This document shows positions 9,669 through 19,290 of a stretch of 64,000 nt of DNA, piece after piece (positions within the stretch are counted from its first letter, which is position 1; each line of letters starts with the position of its first letter). Under the pieces are notes generated by a model that made no database searches, had not been told where the DNA came from, and was given only the letters and a program-made list of their open reading frames with translations. Location: contig NZ_AXAZ01000013.1 of assembly GCF_000473065.1 (NCBI RefSeq), positions 1-64,000 on the forward strand, written 5' to 3'. Origin of the DNA: Bradyrhizobium sp. WSM1743 (GTDB lineage: Bacteria; Pseudomonadota; Alphaproteobacteria; Rhizobiales; Xanthobacteraceae). The position numbers and the translations under genes are program-made.

Positions 9669-10748
9669 ATGACATCTCTCACCAGCTATTCCTGTCACGC
9701 GCCAGCAGATCGCTCGAAACTAGCTTCCGTGATAATATGCAACTACAATTACGAAAGATTTGTCGGAGAAGCTATTTCGAGTGCCCTTAACATCGATTGG
9801 CCAAATGTTGAAGTGATCGTCGTCGATGACGGCTCGACGGATCGATCCCGAAGCATCATCGAATCATTCGCATCTCGCGGCATCAAGATGATCTTCCAAG
9901 CCAATCGAGGCCAGGCGAGCGCTGCCGAAGAGGGCTATCGCATTAGCAAAGGCGAGTGGGTTCTGTTTCTCGATGCAGACGATACTGTCCATCCATCCTT
10001 GCTTCGCGAAGCTAAGACTGTGATGAGACCCGGGTGGTCATCGATTCAGTTTCAAATGAGGCTAGTCGACGAGAGTGGCCGATTTCTCGGGAGCGTGTTC
10101 CCGAAATACAATAAGAACACCACGCCTGAGAAGATCAGGAAATCGCTGGCCACCACTGCTAGCTATCCGACCCCCCCAACGTCTGGAAACCTGCTTTCAA
10201 GAGACTTTCTTGAACAGATCTTTCCGCTACAACAAAACATGGATAGATGGATCGACAGCTATTTTCTGGCGACGGCTCCCCTGCTGGGTGATGTATTGAC
10301 CGTCTGCAAGCCGCTGATTTCGTATAGAATTCACGGCAGGAATGATGGCGCCCAACTGACTCTGGACTTGGCCCGCATAGCACGGGATTTGGGAAGACAC
10401 ATTACGCGCACTGAGTACGGCGCCAAGGTCGCACAGAAGTTCGGCGTTGAGGTCGCTCCCGACCGGTGGCGCTACGGGTTCTATAATCTTGCAATGCGTA
10501 TCGCGTCTTTGCGGCTCGCGCATGAAAGCCATCCGATTCACAATGACGCGGTCTTGAGCTGTTTGAGAGATGGCCTAGTCGCTACCTGCAGCCCGCAGGG
10601 GCTCACACCGCTGAGACATATGGCAATGTCATTCTGGCTGGTATCTGTCGCTGTTGCACCGAAACGAATTGCCCGCGTCCTCATTTCTTGGCGGTTTGCT
10701 CCGATGTCTCGCCCCAGATTTGTGCAGCGAACGATTCAGTCGGCCTGA
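9669..10748 (+). CDS. Family 2 glycosyltransferase
   Basis: A 359-residue GT-A transferase. The N-terminal domain has SVIICNYNYERFVGEAISS, the VVDDGSTD motif and the metal-binding LFLDADD (DXD-like). The C-terminal half is family-specific with a hydrophobic stretch near the end (MAMSFWLVSVAVA). ATG 9669 has AAGG 8 bases upstream and starts 11 bases after the flippase stop, so the two are co-transcribed. It is a paralog of the transferase at 13377-14435, with matching segment order including the late TSGN motif followed by SRDFL. Confidence 0.9.
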   Translation: MTSLTSYSCHAPADRSKLASVIICNYNYERFVGEAISSALNIDWPNVEVIVVDDGSTDRSRSIIESFASRGIKMIFQANRGQASAAEEGYRISKGEWVLFLDADDTVHPSLLREAKTVMRPGWSSIQFQMRLVDESGRFLGSVFPKYNKNTTPEKIRKSLATTASYPTPPTSGNLLSRDFLEQIFPLQQNMDRWIDSYFLATAPLLGDVLTVCKPLISYRIHGRNDGAQLTLDLARIARDLGRHITRTEYGAKVAQKFGVEVAPDRWRYGFYNLAMRIASLRLAHESHPIHNDAVLSCLRDGLVATCSPQGLTPLRHMAMSFWLVSVAVAPKRIARVLISWRFAPMSRPRFVQRTIQSA

Positions 10749-10764
10749 GCAAATCAGAAGCAGC

Positions 10765-12060
10765 TCAGCTTCGTTGCTTGGATTCATCGCGTGGAATCGC
10801 GCGAAACAGCGACTTGCGATCCTCGTGGACCAGGCTCAACATCCAAACCAAAAGCACAAAATCCGGCTTCAAGACGTTACCTGCACTGATCCAAGCGTAC
10901 AGAATTGCGGTGCAAATCTCTGGGCGGAGACGGCTCGAGTACAACCGGTATGCAAAGAGGCCAACGACAATGCAAAAGCCGGCTACGCCATACTCATAGA
11001 TCAGCTTTGCCCAGGTTGGATCGTTGATTTCATATTTCAGCTGAAGCGCAGCAACTGTACGAAGATAACTTCCACCGCCATTGCCAAGCCAGATTGCAAG
11101 ATCTCCGTTTGCAACGCTTCGCTCCAGCATCTGAATCGGAGCGACAAATCTTGCGTAGCCGCTTGAGCCACGGCTATCGAACTCCGACAGACGATCAAGC
11201 CACAAACTTAGTCCAGGAATTTCGGAACCGTACGTAAGTAACGCAAAAAGAAACATAAGCGCGCCCACAAAAAACGGAATCTTCCTTAGAGAGGTCGGCA
11301 CGAGAAAGGCTACTATGACGATCATGACACCAGAGCCCGAGACCGACGACAGCAGCCCGGCTAGCAAAAGAACGATTATGAAGAGCTTTCTTCGCTCTGA
11401 ATGGTATTCGAGCAAGAAACCAAGCGCAGTTAAAATGGATAGCGTCGCAGATTCTCTCAAGAAGAAGCCATTGGCCTTAACGATACCGCCGCTCTCTCGA
11501 AAGAACGAATAAGTGCCAGCTCCGCGAATTTCATCAGGCAAGATGAACGCGATGTTTATGAGGCTGGACGCTCTGAAGACATTCACAGCTAACAGCTGAA
11601 GAACTGCAATTGCGGCTATGACCGCCGTCAAAATAACGAACGTAGATCGGACGTATTCGCTGACTCGTTCCATCCCATCGCGGTGAACAAGTCTGACTGA
11701 AAACGGAGCATAGAGACAGAGAAGCAAAAAAAGGGAGGCCCATGAGGTCGGCTCCGTCGAATAGGCTATTCGACTGGAGCCGATTGCCCCGACAGCCAGC
11801 CAAAGTAGGGCAATTGAAACTTCCAGCGTCGCGAACCCGGACCCGAGAAGATAAGCGCTGAATGCCAGATAGCAAAATAGATCGGTTGAAGCGGGAAATT
11901 CACCGATATTGACGGCGATCTGCGAGAGGAAGAGTAACGAAACGATGGAGCACCAGATAGCGAGCTTTGCGAGCCGGGTCAGCTCGATGGCGGCTCGACC
12001 TGCCACGACCTGACGTCGTCCCTCCCAGAAGGCCGGAGAAGCCTGGACTCTTGCCATCAT
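10765..12060 (-). CDS. Wzy-like polysaccharide polymerase (membrane protein)
   Basis: 431 residues with about 10-12 membrane segments and a large hydrophilic loop late in the chain, the layout of O-antigen/EPS polymerases. The sequence is poorly conserved, as usual for Wzy. The segment SGSGVMIVIVAFLVP with the following LWLGNGGGSY-like loop is compatible. It lies tail to tail with the family 2 transferase and heads a minus-strand group with the two transferases upstream. The role as periplasmic polymerase of the flipped repeat unit is inferred from topology and context. It could instead be a ligase. Confidence 0.72.
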   Translation of the reverse strand: MMARVQASPAFWEGRRQVVAGRAAIELTRLAKLAIWCSIVSLLFLSQIAVNIGEFPASTDLFCYLAFSAYLLGSGFATLEVSIALLWLAVGAIGSSRIAYSTEPTSWASLFLLLCLYAPFSVRLVHRDGMERVSEYVRSTFVILTAVIAAIAVLQLLAVNVFRASSLINIAFILPDEIRGAGTYSFFRESGGIVKANGFFLRESATLSILTALGFLLEYHSERRKLFIIVLLLAGLLSSVSGSGVMIVIVAFLVPTSLRKIPFFVGALMFLFALLTYGSEIPGLSLWLDRLSEFDSRGSSGYARFVAPIQMLERSVANGDLAIWLGNGGGSYLRTVAALQLKYEINDPTWAKLIYEYGVAGFCIVVGLFAYRLYSSRLRPEICTAILYAWISAGNVLKPDFVLLVWMLSLVHEDRKSLFRAIPRDESKQRS

Positions 12061-12121
12061 TCCACGGCACCTAGTCCAAGAAACAGTGATCGAGACTGCT
12101 GAATGAGCGGTCGCAAGTCCA

Positions 12122-13285
12122 TTACTCCAGAAAGACGCGGCTCATGCGCAGCATTCCCGCTGCAAGGCCAAATCGCTGCGCCACCAAGCTCTGAAGTTTT
12201 ATTTGGCAGTGGTTGAGTCCTTCCAAATCATCGATGTTGTTGACGATGAGGTCAGCTAGTTCGCTCATATTATCAGCCGCAAACATTGCAGAACGCTCCT
12301 CCGGAGCCATGCCGCTTAACGCGGGCCTCAACCCGAAGATTGGCAAGCCGGCTAACGCATAGTCCAATATCTTCAGTTTGAAGCCTCCCCCCAGGACCTC
12401 CGCGACTAGCCCTCCCCTGCACGCTTCAAAAATCGGTTGCACATCAGGCAAGCGGCCAAGAAAGGTTACAGATTCATCTCCTTCGTACTTCGCCCGGATC
12501 GCTCCCGGCACCGCGCCAACGACCTGAAGGTTGACTGCATTTCGTCGAAGAGTTGGGACGAGCAAGTCCAGTATCTGCTGCAGGTTTCGCTGCTTCGCAG
12601 CCCATTCGAAGGATCCAATCAGGACCAAAGCTCTCGGACAAGCCGCATGAATGGCGCGGCGAGGGCTCGCCGCGCCAAGGTACACCGGCGGAATGACATG
12701 AATATTGGAGCAGTGTCGATCAAAGTACGAAGCATCGTCGCTTGTGATGCAAATCACTGCATCTGCAGCCGCAACGACTTTTCGTTCTAGGCGACGGTAC
12801 TTCTCGGCATCTATCCTCATGATGGCTCGTCGAGCGACGCCCTTGAATTCCCGGGAAATAGTTGGACGGATCGCCCCTTCCGCGTTATGGGCAATATAAC
12901 AGATCGGCACGCGACGATCCTTGATCAGATCTAGAACGCCGGCCGAATTGGCATGATCAATAACTATCCAATCCCACGCCCGGCCTAGGATATCTTTGAG
13001 ACCTTCTCGCAAAGGCGCAGAAGCGAGATTATATGCATCTCTTGGCAGCGAGGAAATTAGGCTGCCGAGTCCAGTCCCAAGCGGGGGCGGAACGATGCTG
13101 CACGTCACATCCGGCAGACCAAACAGCTTCTCGTCATTCCTGTGACCGTCTCTTTGAGTTCCGAAGACATGAACAGCAGCTTGCCCGGTAGAGGCGAGAG
13201 CCTCAATTAGCCCGGCAGAGTAGAGCGCGTCCCCACTGTAGAGTGGCGACGGGACACGTCCAGATATCCAAAGGACTTGTTTCAA
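12122..13285 (-). CDS. Family 4-like glycosyltransferase
   Basis: About 387 residues with a GT-B layout: N-terminal KQVLWISGRVPSPLYSGDALY, the middle segment CYIAHNAEG, and a C-terminal domain with ALVLIGSFEW and GGFKLKILDYALAGLPIFGL. The C-terminal part matches GT4/GT1 acceptor and nucleotide-binding regions. The frame also contains GTG 13291, but AGGGGG overlaps it and is better spaced for TTG 13285. It is followed 61 bases later by the Wzy-like gene, probably in one operon. It should add a sugar to the lipid-linked repeat unit. Confidence 0.82.
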   Translation of the reverse strand: MKQVLWISGRVPSPLYSGDALYSAGLIEALASTGQAAVHVFGTQRDGHRNDEKLFGLPDVTCSIVPPPLGTGLGSLISSLPRDAYNLASAPLREGLKDILGRAWDWIVIDHANSAGVLDLIKDRRVPICYIAHNAEGAIRPTISREFKGVARRAIMRIDAEKYRRLERKVVAAADAVICITSDDASYFDRHCSNIHVIPPVYLGAASPRRAIHAACPRALVLIGSFEWAAKQRNLQQILDLLVPTLRRNAVNLQVVGAVPGAIRAKYEGDESVTFLGRLPDVQPIFEACRGGLVAEVLGGGFKLKILDYALAGLPIFGLRPALSGMAPEERSAMFAADNMSELADLIVNNIDDLEGLNHCQIKLQSLVAQRFGLAAGMLRMSRVFLE

Positions 13286-13376
13286 GAGCACCCCCTAACG
13301 GATTCCAATCTCCCCCGCTAGCTGTGCTAGCGGTACGGATCACGTTCGTTCGCATAAGCAAGACAAGCCCAGCTCG

Positions 13377-14435
13377 CTATATGCGGGATGAACGCGCGAG
13401 GAGACTACGAACATTCGAACGCCAATGAGTTCTCGAGAAGCGCATTGCGATCAGTCTCTGCGCCAAGGACGCGGGCAACAGTGTTACGCTGCATATCCAT
13501 ATCGTGTGCTTAAGGGCGACACTCCACCGGAAGTGACCACGACCTATCGCAATCATGCCTTTCGTCCACAGATCGAGGAGAGATCTGGTATGATCGCTCC
13601 CATCCTCGCGCAGTAATTTTCGCGCCATGATCCGATAGTTCAGGAACACCAATTCGTGGTCGAGGAAATCTCCGCTGGGCAACGCGCGCCCCAGACGAGC
13701 CGCGTGCTCCCGCAAAATATCGAACTCCTCCTTACGATACCTGATTCTAGTTGCAAAATCCGGGATGAAAGCAATGTTCCCGCTGAGGCTCCTTCGGCTG
13801 TTGTTTCTTTGATGCACGCGATACTGACCTTGCGGGTCCGAGATGGTGATGATTCCCCCATAGAGTGGAGCGACGGTATTGAGAACTCCATCCAAAGATA
13901 CTGGCGGGCTGATCGGCATCACTTGGCTCAAAAAATCCCGTGAGTAGGCGTTCCCCGAGGTAACGGGCCAACGGTACGTGCCCGTTTGGCTGAACTCGCG
14001 AGCTAATTCCGCCTCCGTGAGGGCCCCCCGGGAAAAATCCGGCATACGTCTGCCAAGACGGCGACCATGTTCGTCGATGACGTCCAGGTCAAACTGCACC
14101 TTTGCAATGCCGGGACCGAACGCCTTCTCGACTTGTTCGGCGGCAGTCGGATAAAGGAGATCGTCGGCATCCAGGTACATGACAATTTGGCCGGTGGAGA
14201 TAGCATAACCAGTACTCGTGACGCTGCGTATGCCCTGGTTCGATTGAAGCACCGCCCGAACGCGGTCTCCGTAAGAGCGAATAATGTCGGAGGATGAATC
14301 CGTGGACCCATCGTCGATCACGATAATCTCGTCCGGCAGGCGGGTCTGCGACAGCACGCTCTGGATGGCGTGCCCGATGTATTCCTCGTAATTATAATTC
14401 GTTATAATAACGCTGATTGTTGGTCGAAGAGTCAT
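13377..14435 (-). CDS. Family 2 glycosyltransferase
   Basis: 352 residues with a GT-A fold: TISVIITNYNYEEYIGHAI, VIDDGSTD, and the DXD-like MYLDADDLL. It aligns along its length with the transferase at 9669-10748 (shared WPVTSGNAYSRDFL-like segment and similar C-terminal domain), so the pair probably arose by duplication. ATG 14435 has an AGG ribosome site. An open frame extends to 14459. It is divergent from the GH16 gene, whose start is only 41 bases away, so both promoters must lie in or near this short spacer or inside the genes. Confidence 0.88.
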   Translation of the reverse strand: MTLRPTISVIITNYNYEEYIGHAIQSVLSQTRLPDEIIVIDDGSTDSSSDIIRSYGDRVRAVLQSNQGIRSVTSTGYAISTGQIVMYLDADDLLYPTAAEQVEKAFGPGIAKVQFDLDVIDEHGRRLGRRMPDFSRGALTEAELAREFSQTGTYRWPVTSGNAYSRDFLSQVMPISPPVSLDGVLNTVAPLYGGIITISDPQGQYRVHQRNNSRRSLSGNIAFIPDFATRIRYRKEEFDILREHAARLGRALPSGDFLDHELVFLNYRIMARKLLREDGSDHTRSLLDLWTKGMIAIGRGHFRWSVALKHTIWICSVTLLPASLAQRLIAMRFSRTHWRSNVRSLLARSSRI

Positions 14436-14476
14436 TCGAAATGCCTGGTCTGCTGACACGGAAGGAAAATCTGGAC

Positions 14477-15823
14477 ATGGCCTTTGAGAGCTATCGTTCT
14501 ATTGCTTCACTCAAGAGAGCGGCCAGGATTCTGTCGTCAATCTTAATTCCCATATCCTTGACAATTGGATCGGCGACCGCAAGCGGCTGGAAATTGGTAT
14601 TTTCGGATGAGTTCAGCACTAACGTCCTGGATAGGGATAAGTGGGCCACTCGCTATATTTACGAAAATGAAACGCTGGACCACTTCAAGGACGAGGCTCA
14701 GCGTTATCGCGATAGCCACCTTCTCTCGGATGGCGTTTTGAGCCTGATCGCCAAGAAGGGAAATTCGGATTACCTCGATTCTGGTATGATCCGGACACAT
14801 CAAACCTTTTACTATGGCTATTTTGAAGCCCGCGTTTTCCTACCTAAAGGAAAGGGGATATGGCCAGCCTTTTGGCTGCTAGGCGACTATGATCGGGACG
14901 GACGTACCTGGCACCCACCGGAAATCGATATATTTGAATACGTCATAAACGAGGTCGAGGACAAAGATACGATGTTGCACTCGGGAGCTCAAGATAAGGC
15001 TCCAGCGAGTGTGTTCACGTTCGTTGACCCATCCTTCAATGCTCGCCGCAACCAGATGCGTGCTGACGTTCCTTTGAACGCGGGTTGGCACACCGCTGGT
15101 TTGGTATGGGCCCCTAACAAGATCTCGTTCTTTTGGGACGGACGACTGATTTATTCTCGTCCCTACAGTTGGCTACGTCCGGACGGTGTATTGGGCCCGC
15201 CAGCCCAGGTGATTTTGAATTTTGCGATAGGTGGTGCCGGATGGGCTGGCCGGCACGGGATTGACGAATCCGCGTTCCCCCAGTCGTTCAGAATAGACTA
15301 CGTTCACGTTTGTCAATTTACTCCCTCGAATGAGGGTTCCAGACTCTGTGGTGGAAGCAAAGCAACTCCTGATCCAGTTCAATTTTCGTACGAAACTGAT
15401 CATGGCGATATGCCGAAGCCAACGTTCTTGCCTGTCCGATCCTCTCTTGCTCGCGATCCATCGGGGGCTAGTCTCTTGTCTAACGAGGGCCCCACGGAGG
15501 TGGAAGTACCCATAAGGCTGCCGGACGATACGTGGCGAGACGAGACGATTAACATCTTCTTGCTTGATGAGACCACAAATGCCCGCACGACATTGTATGC
15601 AAAACGTGTGAAGCATCTGGGAGAGCGTGGAGTGGACGGCACCAGAAAAATTCGCCTGGCGCTTCCGGCACTTTCTCAGCGGGGGAATTTCACACTGTTC
15701 GCGGAAATATCATCGAGCGGAAGGGAAACGCAAGGTTGGCACGTCCCGTTGGCCTGTGACACCGGGGTTAAACAACCGGTCAAATCCAAAACCTGCCGCC
15801 TGCTGATCCTGCGTCGGCAATAG
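14477..15823 (+). CDS. Secreted family 16 glycoside hydrolase (beta-glycanase)
   Basis: 448 residues. A signal peptide (about residues 14-35, ending SATAS) is followed by a GH16 domain with the active-site motif E149-I-D151-I-F-E154, the nucleophile and acid/base pair of laminarinase/lichenase-type enzymes. Other family segments are GIWPAFWLLG and WHTAGLVWAPNKISFFWDG. A C-terminal region of about 150 residues after the catalytic domain is not recognised. Inside an exopolysaccharide locus it is likely to trim or release the polymer, as ExoK does for succinoglycan. Exact linkage specificity is unknown. An earlier in-frame ATG at 14441 is possible. Confidence 0.9.
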   Translation: MAFESYRSIASLKRAARILSSILIPISLTIGSATASGWKLVFSDEFSTNVLDRDKWATRYIYENETLDHFKDEAQRYRDSHLLSDGVLSLIAKKGNSDYLDSGMIRTHQTFYYGYFEARVFLPKGKGIWPAFWLLGDYDRDGRTWHPPEIDIFEYVINEVEDKDTMLHSGAQDKAPASVFTFVDPSFNARRNQMRADVPLNAGWHTAGLVWAPNKISFFWDGRLIYSRPYSWLRPDGVLGPPAQVILNFAIGGAGWAGRHGIDESAFPQSFRIDYVHVCQFTPSNEGSRLCGGSKATPDPVQFSYETDHGDMPKPTFLPVRSSLARDPSGASLLSNEGPTEVEVPIRLPDDTWRDETINIFLLDETTNARTTLYAKRVKHLGERGVDGTRKIRLALPALSQRGNFTLFAEISSSGRETQGWHVPLACDTGVKQPVKSKTCRLLILRRQ

Positions 15824-15829
15824 CGGCAA

Positions 15830-16231
15830 CTATCGTTGTCTCATTGAATACTTAAACAGCTTTACGCCTGTCATCGTCCCCAAGATAACGTCAGACCTGG
15901 CATAACTGGCAAGGGTTGTGTCCGTACATCTGTCGGAACTCGCGTAGCATACGGTCACCTTCACCAATCGAGGGCAGTTGTTCTTGATGCTGACGACGTG
16001 ATCAAAGGCGTTAGGATTGGCTACATGCGCCCTCGCTGCCGCTTCAACGTCCAAACAGGGCCTTCCAAGCGCATCCCGTATTACCGTCGATCCCGATTGC
16101 TCAGCCGGCCCTTGAAAGGTCAATCTCGGCGGATTGTGTGAGACCGTTTGCGCATACCCACCAGACGACAACGACAGCAGCAGACCGACTGCAGTAAGCT
16201 TCCATGGCATGTCCATCGTCATCGACGCCAT
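15830..16231 (-). CDS. Small secreted protein, unknown
   Basis: 133 residues with a signal peptide (hydrophobic stretch about residues 12-22, cleavage near GGYAQ). The mature part has four cysteines (PCLDVEAAARAHV, NNCPRLVKVTVCYAS, and DRC), which suggests disulfides in the periplasm. The gene overlaps the next upstream gene by 13 bases and is therefore probably translated from the same mRNA. It is convergent with the GH16 gene. No family recognised. Confidence 0.7.
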   Translation of the reverse strand: MASMTMDMPWKLTAVGLLLSLSSGGYAQTVSHNPPRLTFQGPAEQSGSTVIRDALGRPCLDVEAAARAHVANPNAFDHVVSIKNNCPRLVKVTVCYASSDRCTDTTLASYARSDVILGTMTGVKLFKYSMRQR

Positions 16232-16971
16232 ATCCTCTCATCGATTTCAACCCCCGGGACATGGATTTTTAGTCCCTCTCGGGCCAACTGTTTTGCAAAA
16301 GCCTCGCGTGGGATGATGTTCGCATCTGCAATGCTGGCCAGCAGACGCTCCCTTTCCGCCCAGCCCACGCCCATGAAGTTCAGCGCGGCAGCATCAGTAA
16401 ATTCGCTATCCACCATGCCTGAAAACTCCGAGACCACTTTTTCTTGCGTGGTCCCACTCAACTTCGGAAAGGTGGCGAGAGCCAACTTATTTCGTCGAAG
16501 CGCGATCCAGCCCTCGATCGGACCAGTGCTGTAGGATTGAGAGAGAAAGCTAAAGATCTTCTCGTCGAAACCATGATAAGCGGTCTCCACGGAATACAGC
16601 ATCAGCCACAGAAATGAATCGGCCGGGTTGAGCCCAAGCGAAGTCCTGATCTTCACCTCTGCCTTGGCTGCTTCGAAGTCGGTCTCCTCCGCGCTCCTTC
16701 GCCCTGCTCCTTCTTCTGCAATCCGCAGCCCGATCAGTGCTTCCGCCCGCGCGACATCATTGCGCGCGATCGTTGGCCTCGATTGAGCTTGCAGCGCGGC
16801 AACTACTCCGTTCAACGCGCCCGGCTTGAAACGGTCAGCAGCGAGGATGCGCGCCATTGGCTCCTTGACTGGCACCGCCACCAGAAGCGCGGGCAGCGCT
16901 TCGAGAGGCCAGATGACCCCAAGAACACCAAACACAAACAGCAAAGACCTCACACATGCAAAGAAAGGCAT
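16219..16971 (-). CDS. Hypothetical protein with N-terminal membrane anchor
   Basis: 250 residues. The N-terminal hydrophobic segment (LLFVFGVLGVIWPLEALPALLV, about residues 9-32) is either a signal peptide or an anchor. The rest is helical and Ala-rich, with TPR-like spacing (ARAEALIGLRIAEEG, and LNPADSFLWLMLYSVE). It starts 63 bases after the tyrosine autokinase stop on the same strand, so it probably belongs to that transcript. It could be a periplasmic accessory of polymer assembly. This is inferred from position only. Confidence 0.68.
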   Translation of the reverse strand: MPFFACVRSLLFVFGVLGVIWPLEALPALLVAVPVKEPMARILAADRFKPGALNGVVAALQAQSRPTIARNDVARAEALIGLRIAEEGAGRRSAEETDFEAAKAEVKIRTSLGLNPADSFLWLMLYSVETAYHGFDEKIFSFLSQSYSTGPIEGWIALRRNKLALATFPKLSGTTQEKVVSEFSGMVDSEFTDAAALNFMGVGWAERERLLASIADANIIPREAFAKQLAREGLKIHVPGVEIDERIWRR

Positions 16972-17034
16972 TCTCGCAGAATATCCTTCGAGACGCCAGG
17001 CAGCCCTTAGACCACCGCGGCTGCGCGACGCTCA

Positions 17035-19290
17035 CTATTCCACATACCCATAGCGGGCGTAGTACTTTTGATAGTAATGGCGGCCGTGGTAGGATTCATA
17101 GCGAGAGAGAAGCTTAGTGTCAGCCTTGTTCAGAACGACACCCAAAAGCTTGTCCTGGATCTCCGGCGCGCCGCGCAAATTGTGCCGTACGACGTCGATC
17201 TTGGTCTTCCCCCACTCCACGACGAATACGTACGAATCGACGAAGGGGGTGGTGACGCGCACGTCCACCACGGGCGCCATCGGCGGCATGTCGAGCACCA
17301 CGTAATCATATTTCGCACGCAGCACCGCGACGAGATCGCGCATCGGCTTGGAAGCCAGAATCTCGTTGGTGTGCAGGAGCTTCGAAGTTGCGCCGGCAGG
17401 CAAGATGGCGAGTTGGGTCTGAGGATCGACGGCGACGACATCCTCGAGTTGAACTTTGTGCGTAACTAAGTCGACGAGACCAACCTGCGCATCCGGGATC
17501 AAGGAGCGAGAAAGCGATGGGTTACGCAGATCGACATCGACCAGAATGACCCTCGCTCCACCATGGGCAATAAGCTGCGCAAGGTTGGTCGAAAGCGTGC
17601 TCTTACCTTCGTTAGGAAGAGTCGAGGTCACCGCCAGCACGCGGTTCTCGCGCACGATGGAGTTCAGGTCTATAGCAACTTTCAGCGATCGCACCGCCTC
17701 AGAGAAGCGTGATAGAGGATTGTCGACGACAAAGCGCAGAAGGTCCGGCTGCGGATTGCTATTTCGCCGGCTAAGCTTGCCGCCCAATATTGGCGTCGAC
17801 CCGGTACTGCCGAGCGCCGGAACGATGGCCACGCAGTTGGCCCCTAGCTCCTCCTCGACTTGCGCTGTCGTACGGAATACGCTGTCAGCGTACTCACGCG
17901 CCACGGCGACCCCGAAGCTCACCATCAGGCCGGCGAGCAAGCTCACCGCAAGGATCACCAGCGTCTTTGGAGCGCTCTTGACCAGCGGTGTGGTCGCTGC
18001 GCTGATTACGCGGGCCTCGGTGATCGGGAACGACTGCTGTTGCACGCTCTCCATGTAGCGCTGGAGGAAATTGTCATACATCGCCTGGTAGCTCTGCGCA
18101 TTGCTCTCGAGCTCGCGGAGTTGCACTTGCGCCTGGTTGGTGAGCTGCGATTCCGAGACGACGTTAGCGAGGCTAGACTTGATTGCCTCCTCACGGGTCA
18201 TTGCGATGTCGTAATCGCTCTTGTAAGATTCCTGGATACGCTTCAGCTCGTCGATGATGTTCTTCTTGATCTCGGCCATCTGCCGGCGCAGGTTGACGGC
18301 CGCAAGATGATCGGATCCGTATTTCATTGACCAAATCGATTCCTTGGAGGCCATGTCGACATATTGTCCGCGCAGCTTAACGATGGTGTCGTTCTTCAGC
18401 GCGTCGGCAACGTTGGCGTCCGGAATGTCCTGCTTGAGGATGTCGTTGATGCGGTCAAGCCGGGCTTTGGCCTCGGCTGTGGAGGCATGCGCCAGCACCA
18501 GCTGGCTGTTGACCTCCGCGAGTTGCTGTTCGTTCATCAACCGCCCGCCGGTATCGACAATATTGTTCGCGGTCTTGAAATCTACCACCGCCCGCTGCGC
18601 TGCTGAAGCTTGAGTGCGCAACTCCTTGATGCGGTCCTGGAGCCAGACGCTTGCGCGGCGCGTCGCCTGATACTTAGCTTCGAGCTGGTCCACGATGTAG
18701 GTATCAGCGATTGCATTCGCAATGCGAGCGGCCTTTTGCGGGTCGCGTGAGGTGAAGCTGATTTCCATCACATAGGTGACGCCGAGGCGCTTGATCGATC
18801 GGTTGCTCTCGAATCGCTGAAGAGCCTTACGCGTGAGCTCGAACTCAGAAGGCGCGAAGCCGGAGGAGAACAGGCCGGTCACAGAGCTGATGGTCATGCC
18901 GAGCAAGCCCGCACTGCTGCCCGTGAATTCGGGATCTTCCGTGAGATGAAGATCGCGGATCACGGCGAGGCTGATGTTCTCCGATTTCAGGATTTCAACC
19001 TGGGTTTCGACAGTCGCTGAATCGATGGCGACATCGCCGAGCATCGATTGCTGCTGGAACAGTTGCACCTTGCGCGTGTCGATCACCATCGAGGCGGTCG
19101 AGGTGAACAGCGGCGCAGCAGTGAAGAGATAGAGCAGCGCCAGAATCATGCAAGCCGATACAATCGCCAACATTGTCGGAAATTGGCGGCGGACAGTATC
19201 GAGATATGAGGTGAGCGTGCGGGAGGAGTTGCCGTCGACCTCGGCGAAATCACGGCTGATCTCCGAGGTTGGCTTGTTCACCTGCAACAT
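17035..19290 (-). CDS. Polysaccharide co-polymerase fused to BY-type tyrosine autokinase
   Basis: 751 residues, GumC/ExoP/Wzc type. It sets chain length and couples polymerisation to export through its cytoplasmic kinase. The N-terminal Wzz part has a membrane segment near residues 40-58 (MLAIVSACMILALLYLF) and a long coiled-coil periplasmic region (about 190-430). A second membrane segment lies near 455. The kinase domain has Walker A STLPNEGKSTLS, Walker A' ILVDVDLRNPSLS and Walker B VVLDMPPM. A tyrosine cluster follows at the extreme C-terminus (about seven Tyr in the last 20 residues), the autophosphorylation site. The ribosome site at ATG 19290 is weak. Confidence 0.95.
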   Translation of the reverse strand: MLQVNKPTSEISRDFAEVDGNSSRTLTSYLDTVRRQFPTMLAIVSACMILALLYLFTAAPLFTSTASMVIDTRKVQLFQQQSMLGDVAIDSATVETQVEILKSENISLAVIRDLHLTEDPEFTGSSAGLLGMTISSVTGLFSSGFAPSEFELTRKALQRFESNRSIKRLGVTYVMEISFTSRDPQKAARIANAIADTYIVDQLEAKYQATRRASVWLQDRIKELRTQASAAQRAVVDFKTANNIVDTGGRLMNEQQLAEVNSQLVLAHASTAEAKARLDRINDILKQDIPDANVADALKNDTIVKLRGQYVDMASKESIWSMKYGSDHLAAVNLRRQMAEIKKNIIDELKRIQESYKSDYDIAMTREEAIKSSLANVVSESQLTNQAQVQLRELESNAQSYQAMYDNFLQRYMESVQQQSFPITEARVISAATTPLVKSAPKTLVILAVSLLAGLMVSFGVAVAREYADSVFRTTAQVEEELGANCVAIVPALGSTGSTPILGGKLSRRNSNPQPDLLRFVVDNPLSRFSEAVRSLKVAIDLNSIVRENRVLAVTSTLPNEGKSTLSTNLAQLIAHGGARVILVDVDLRNPSLSRSLIPDAQVGLVDLVTHKVQLEDVVAVDPQTQLAILPAGATSKLLHTNEILASKPMRDLVAVLRAKYDYVVLDMPPMAPVVDVRVTTPFVDSYVFVVEWGKTKIDVVRHNLRGAPEIQDKLLGVVLNKADTKLLSRYESYHGRHYYQKYYARYGYVE

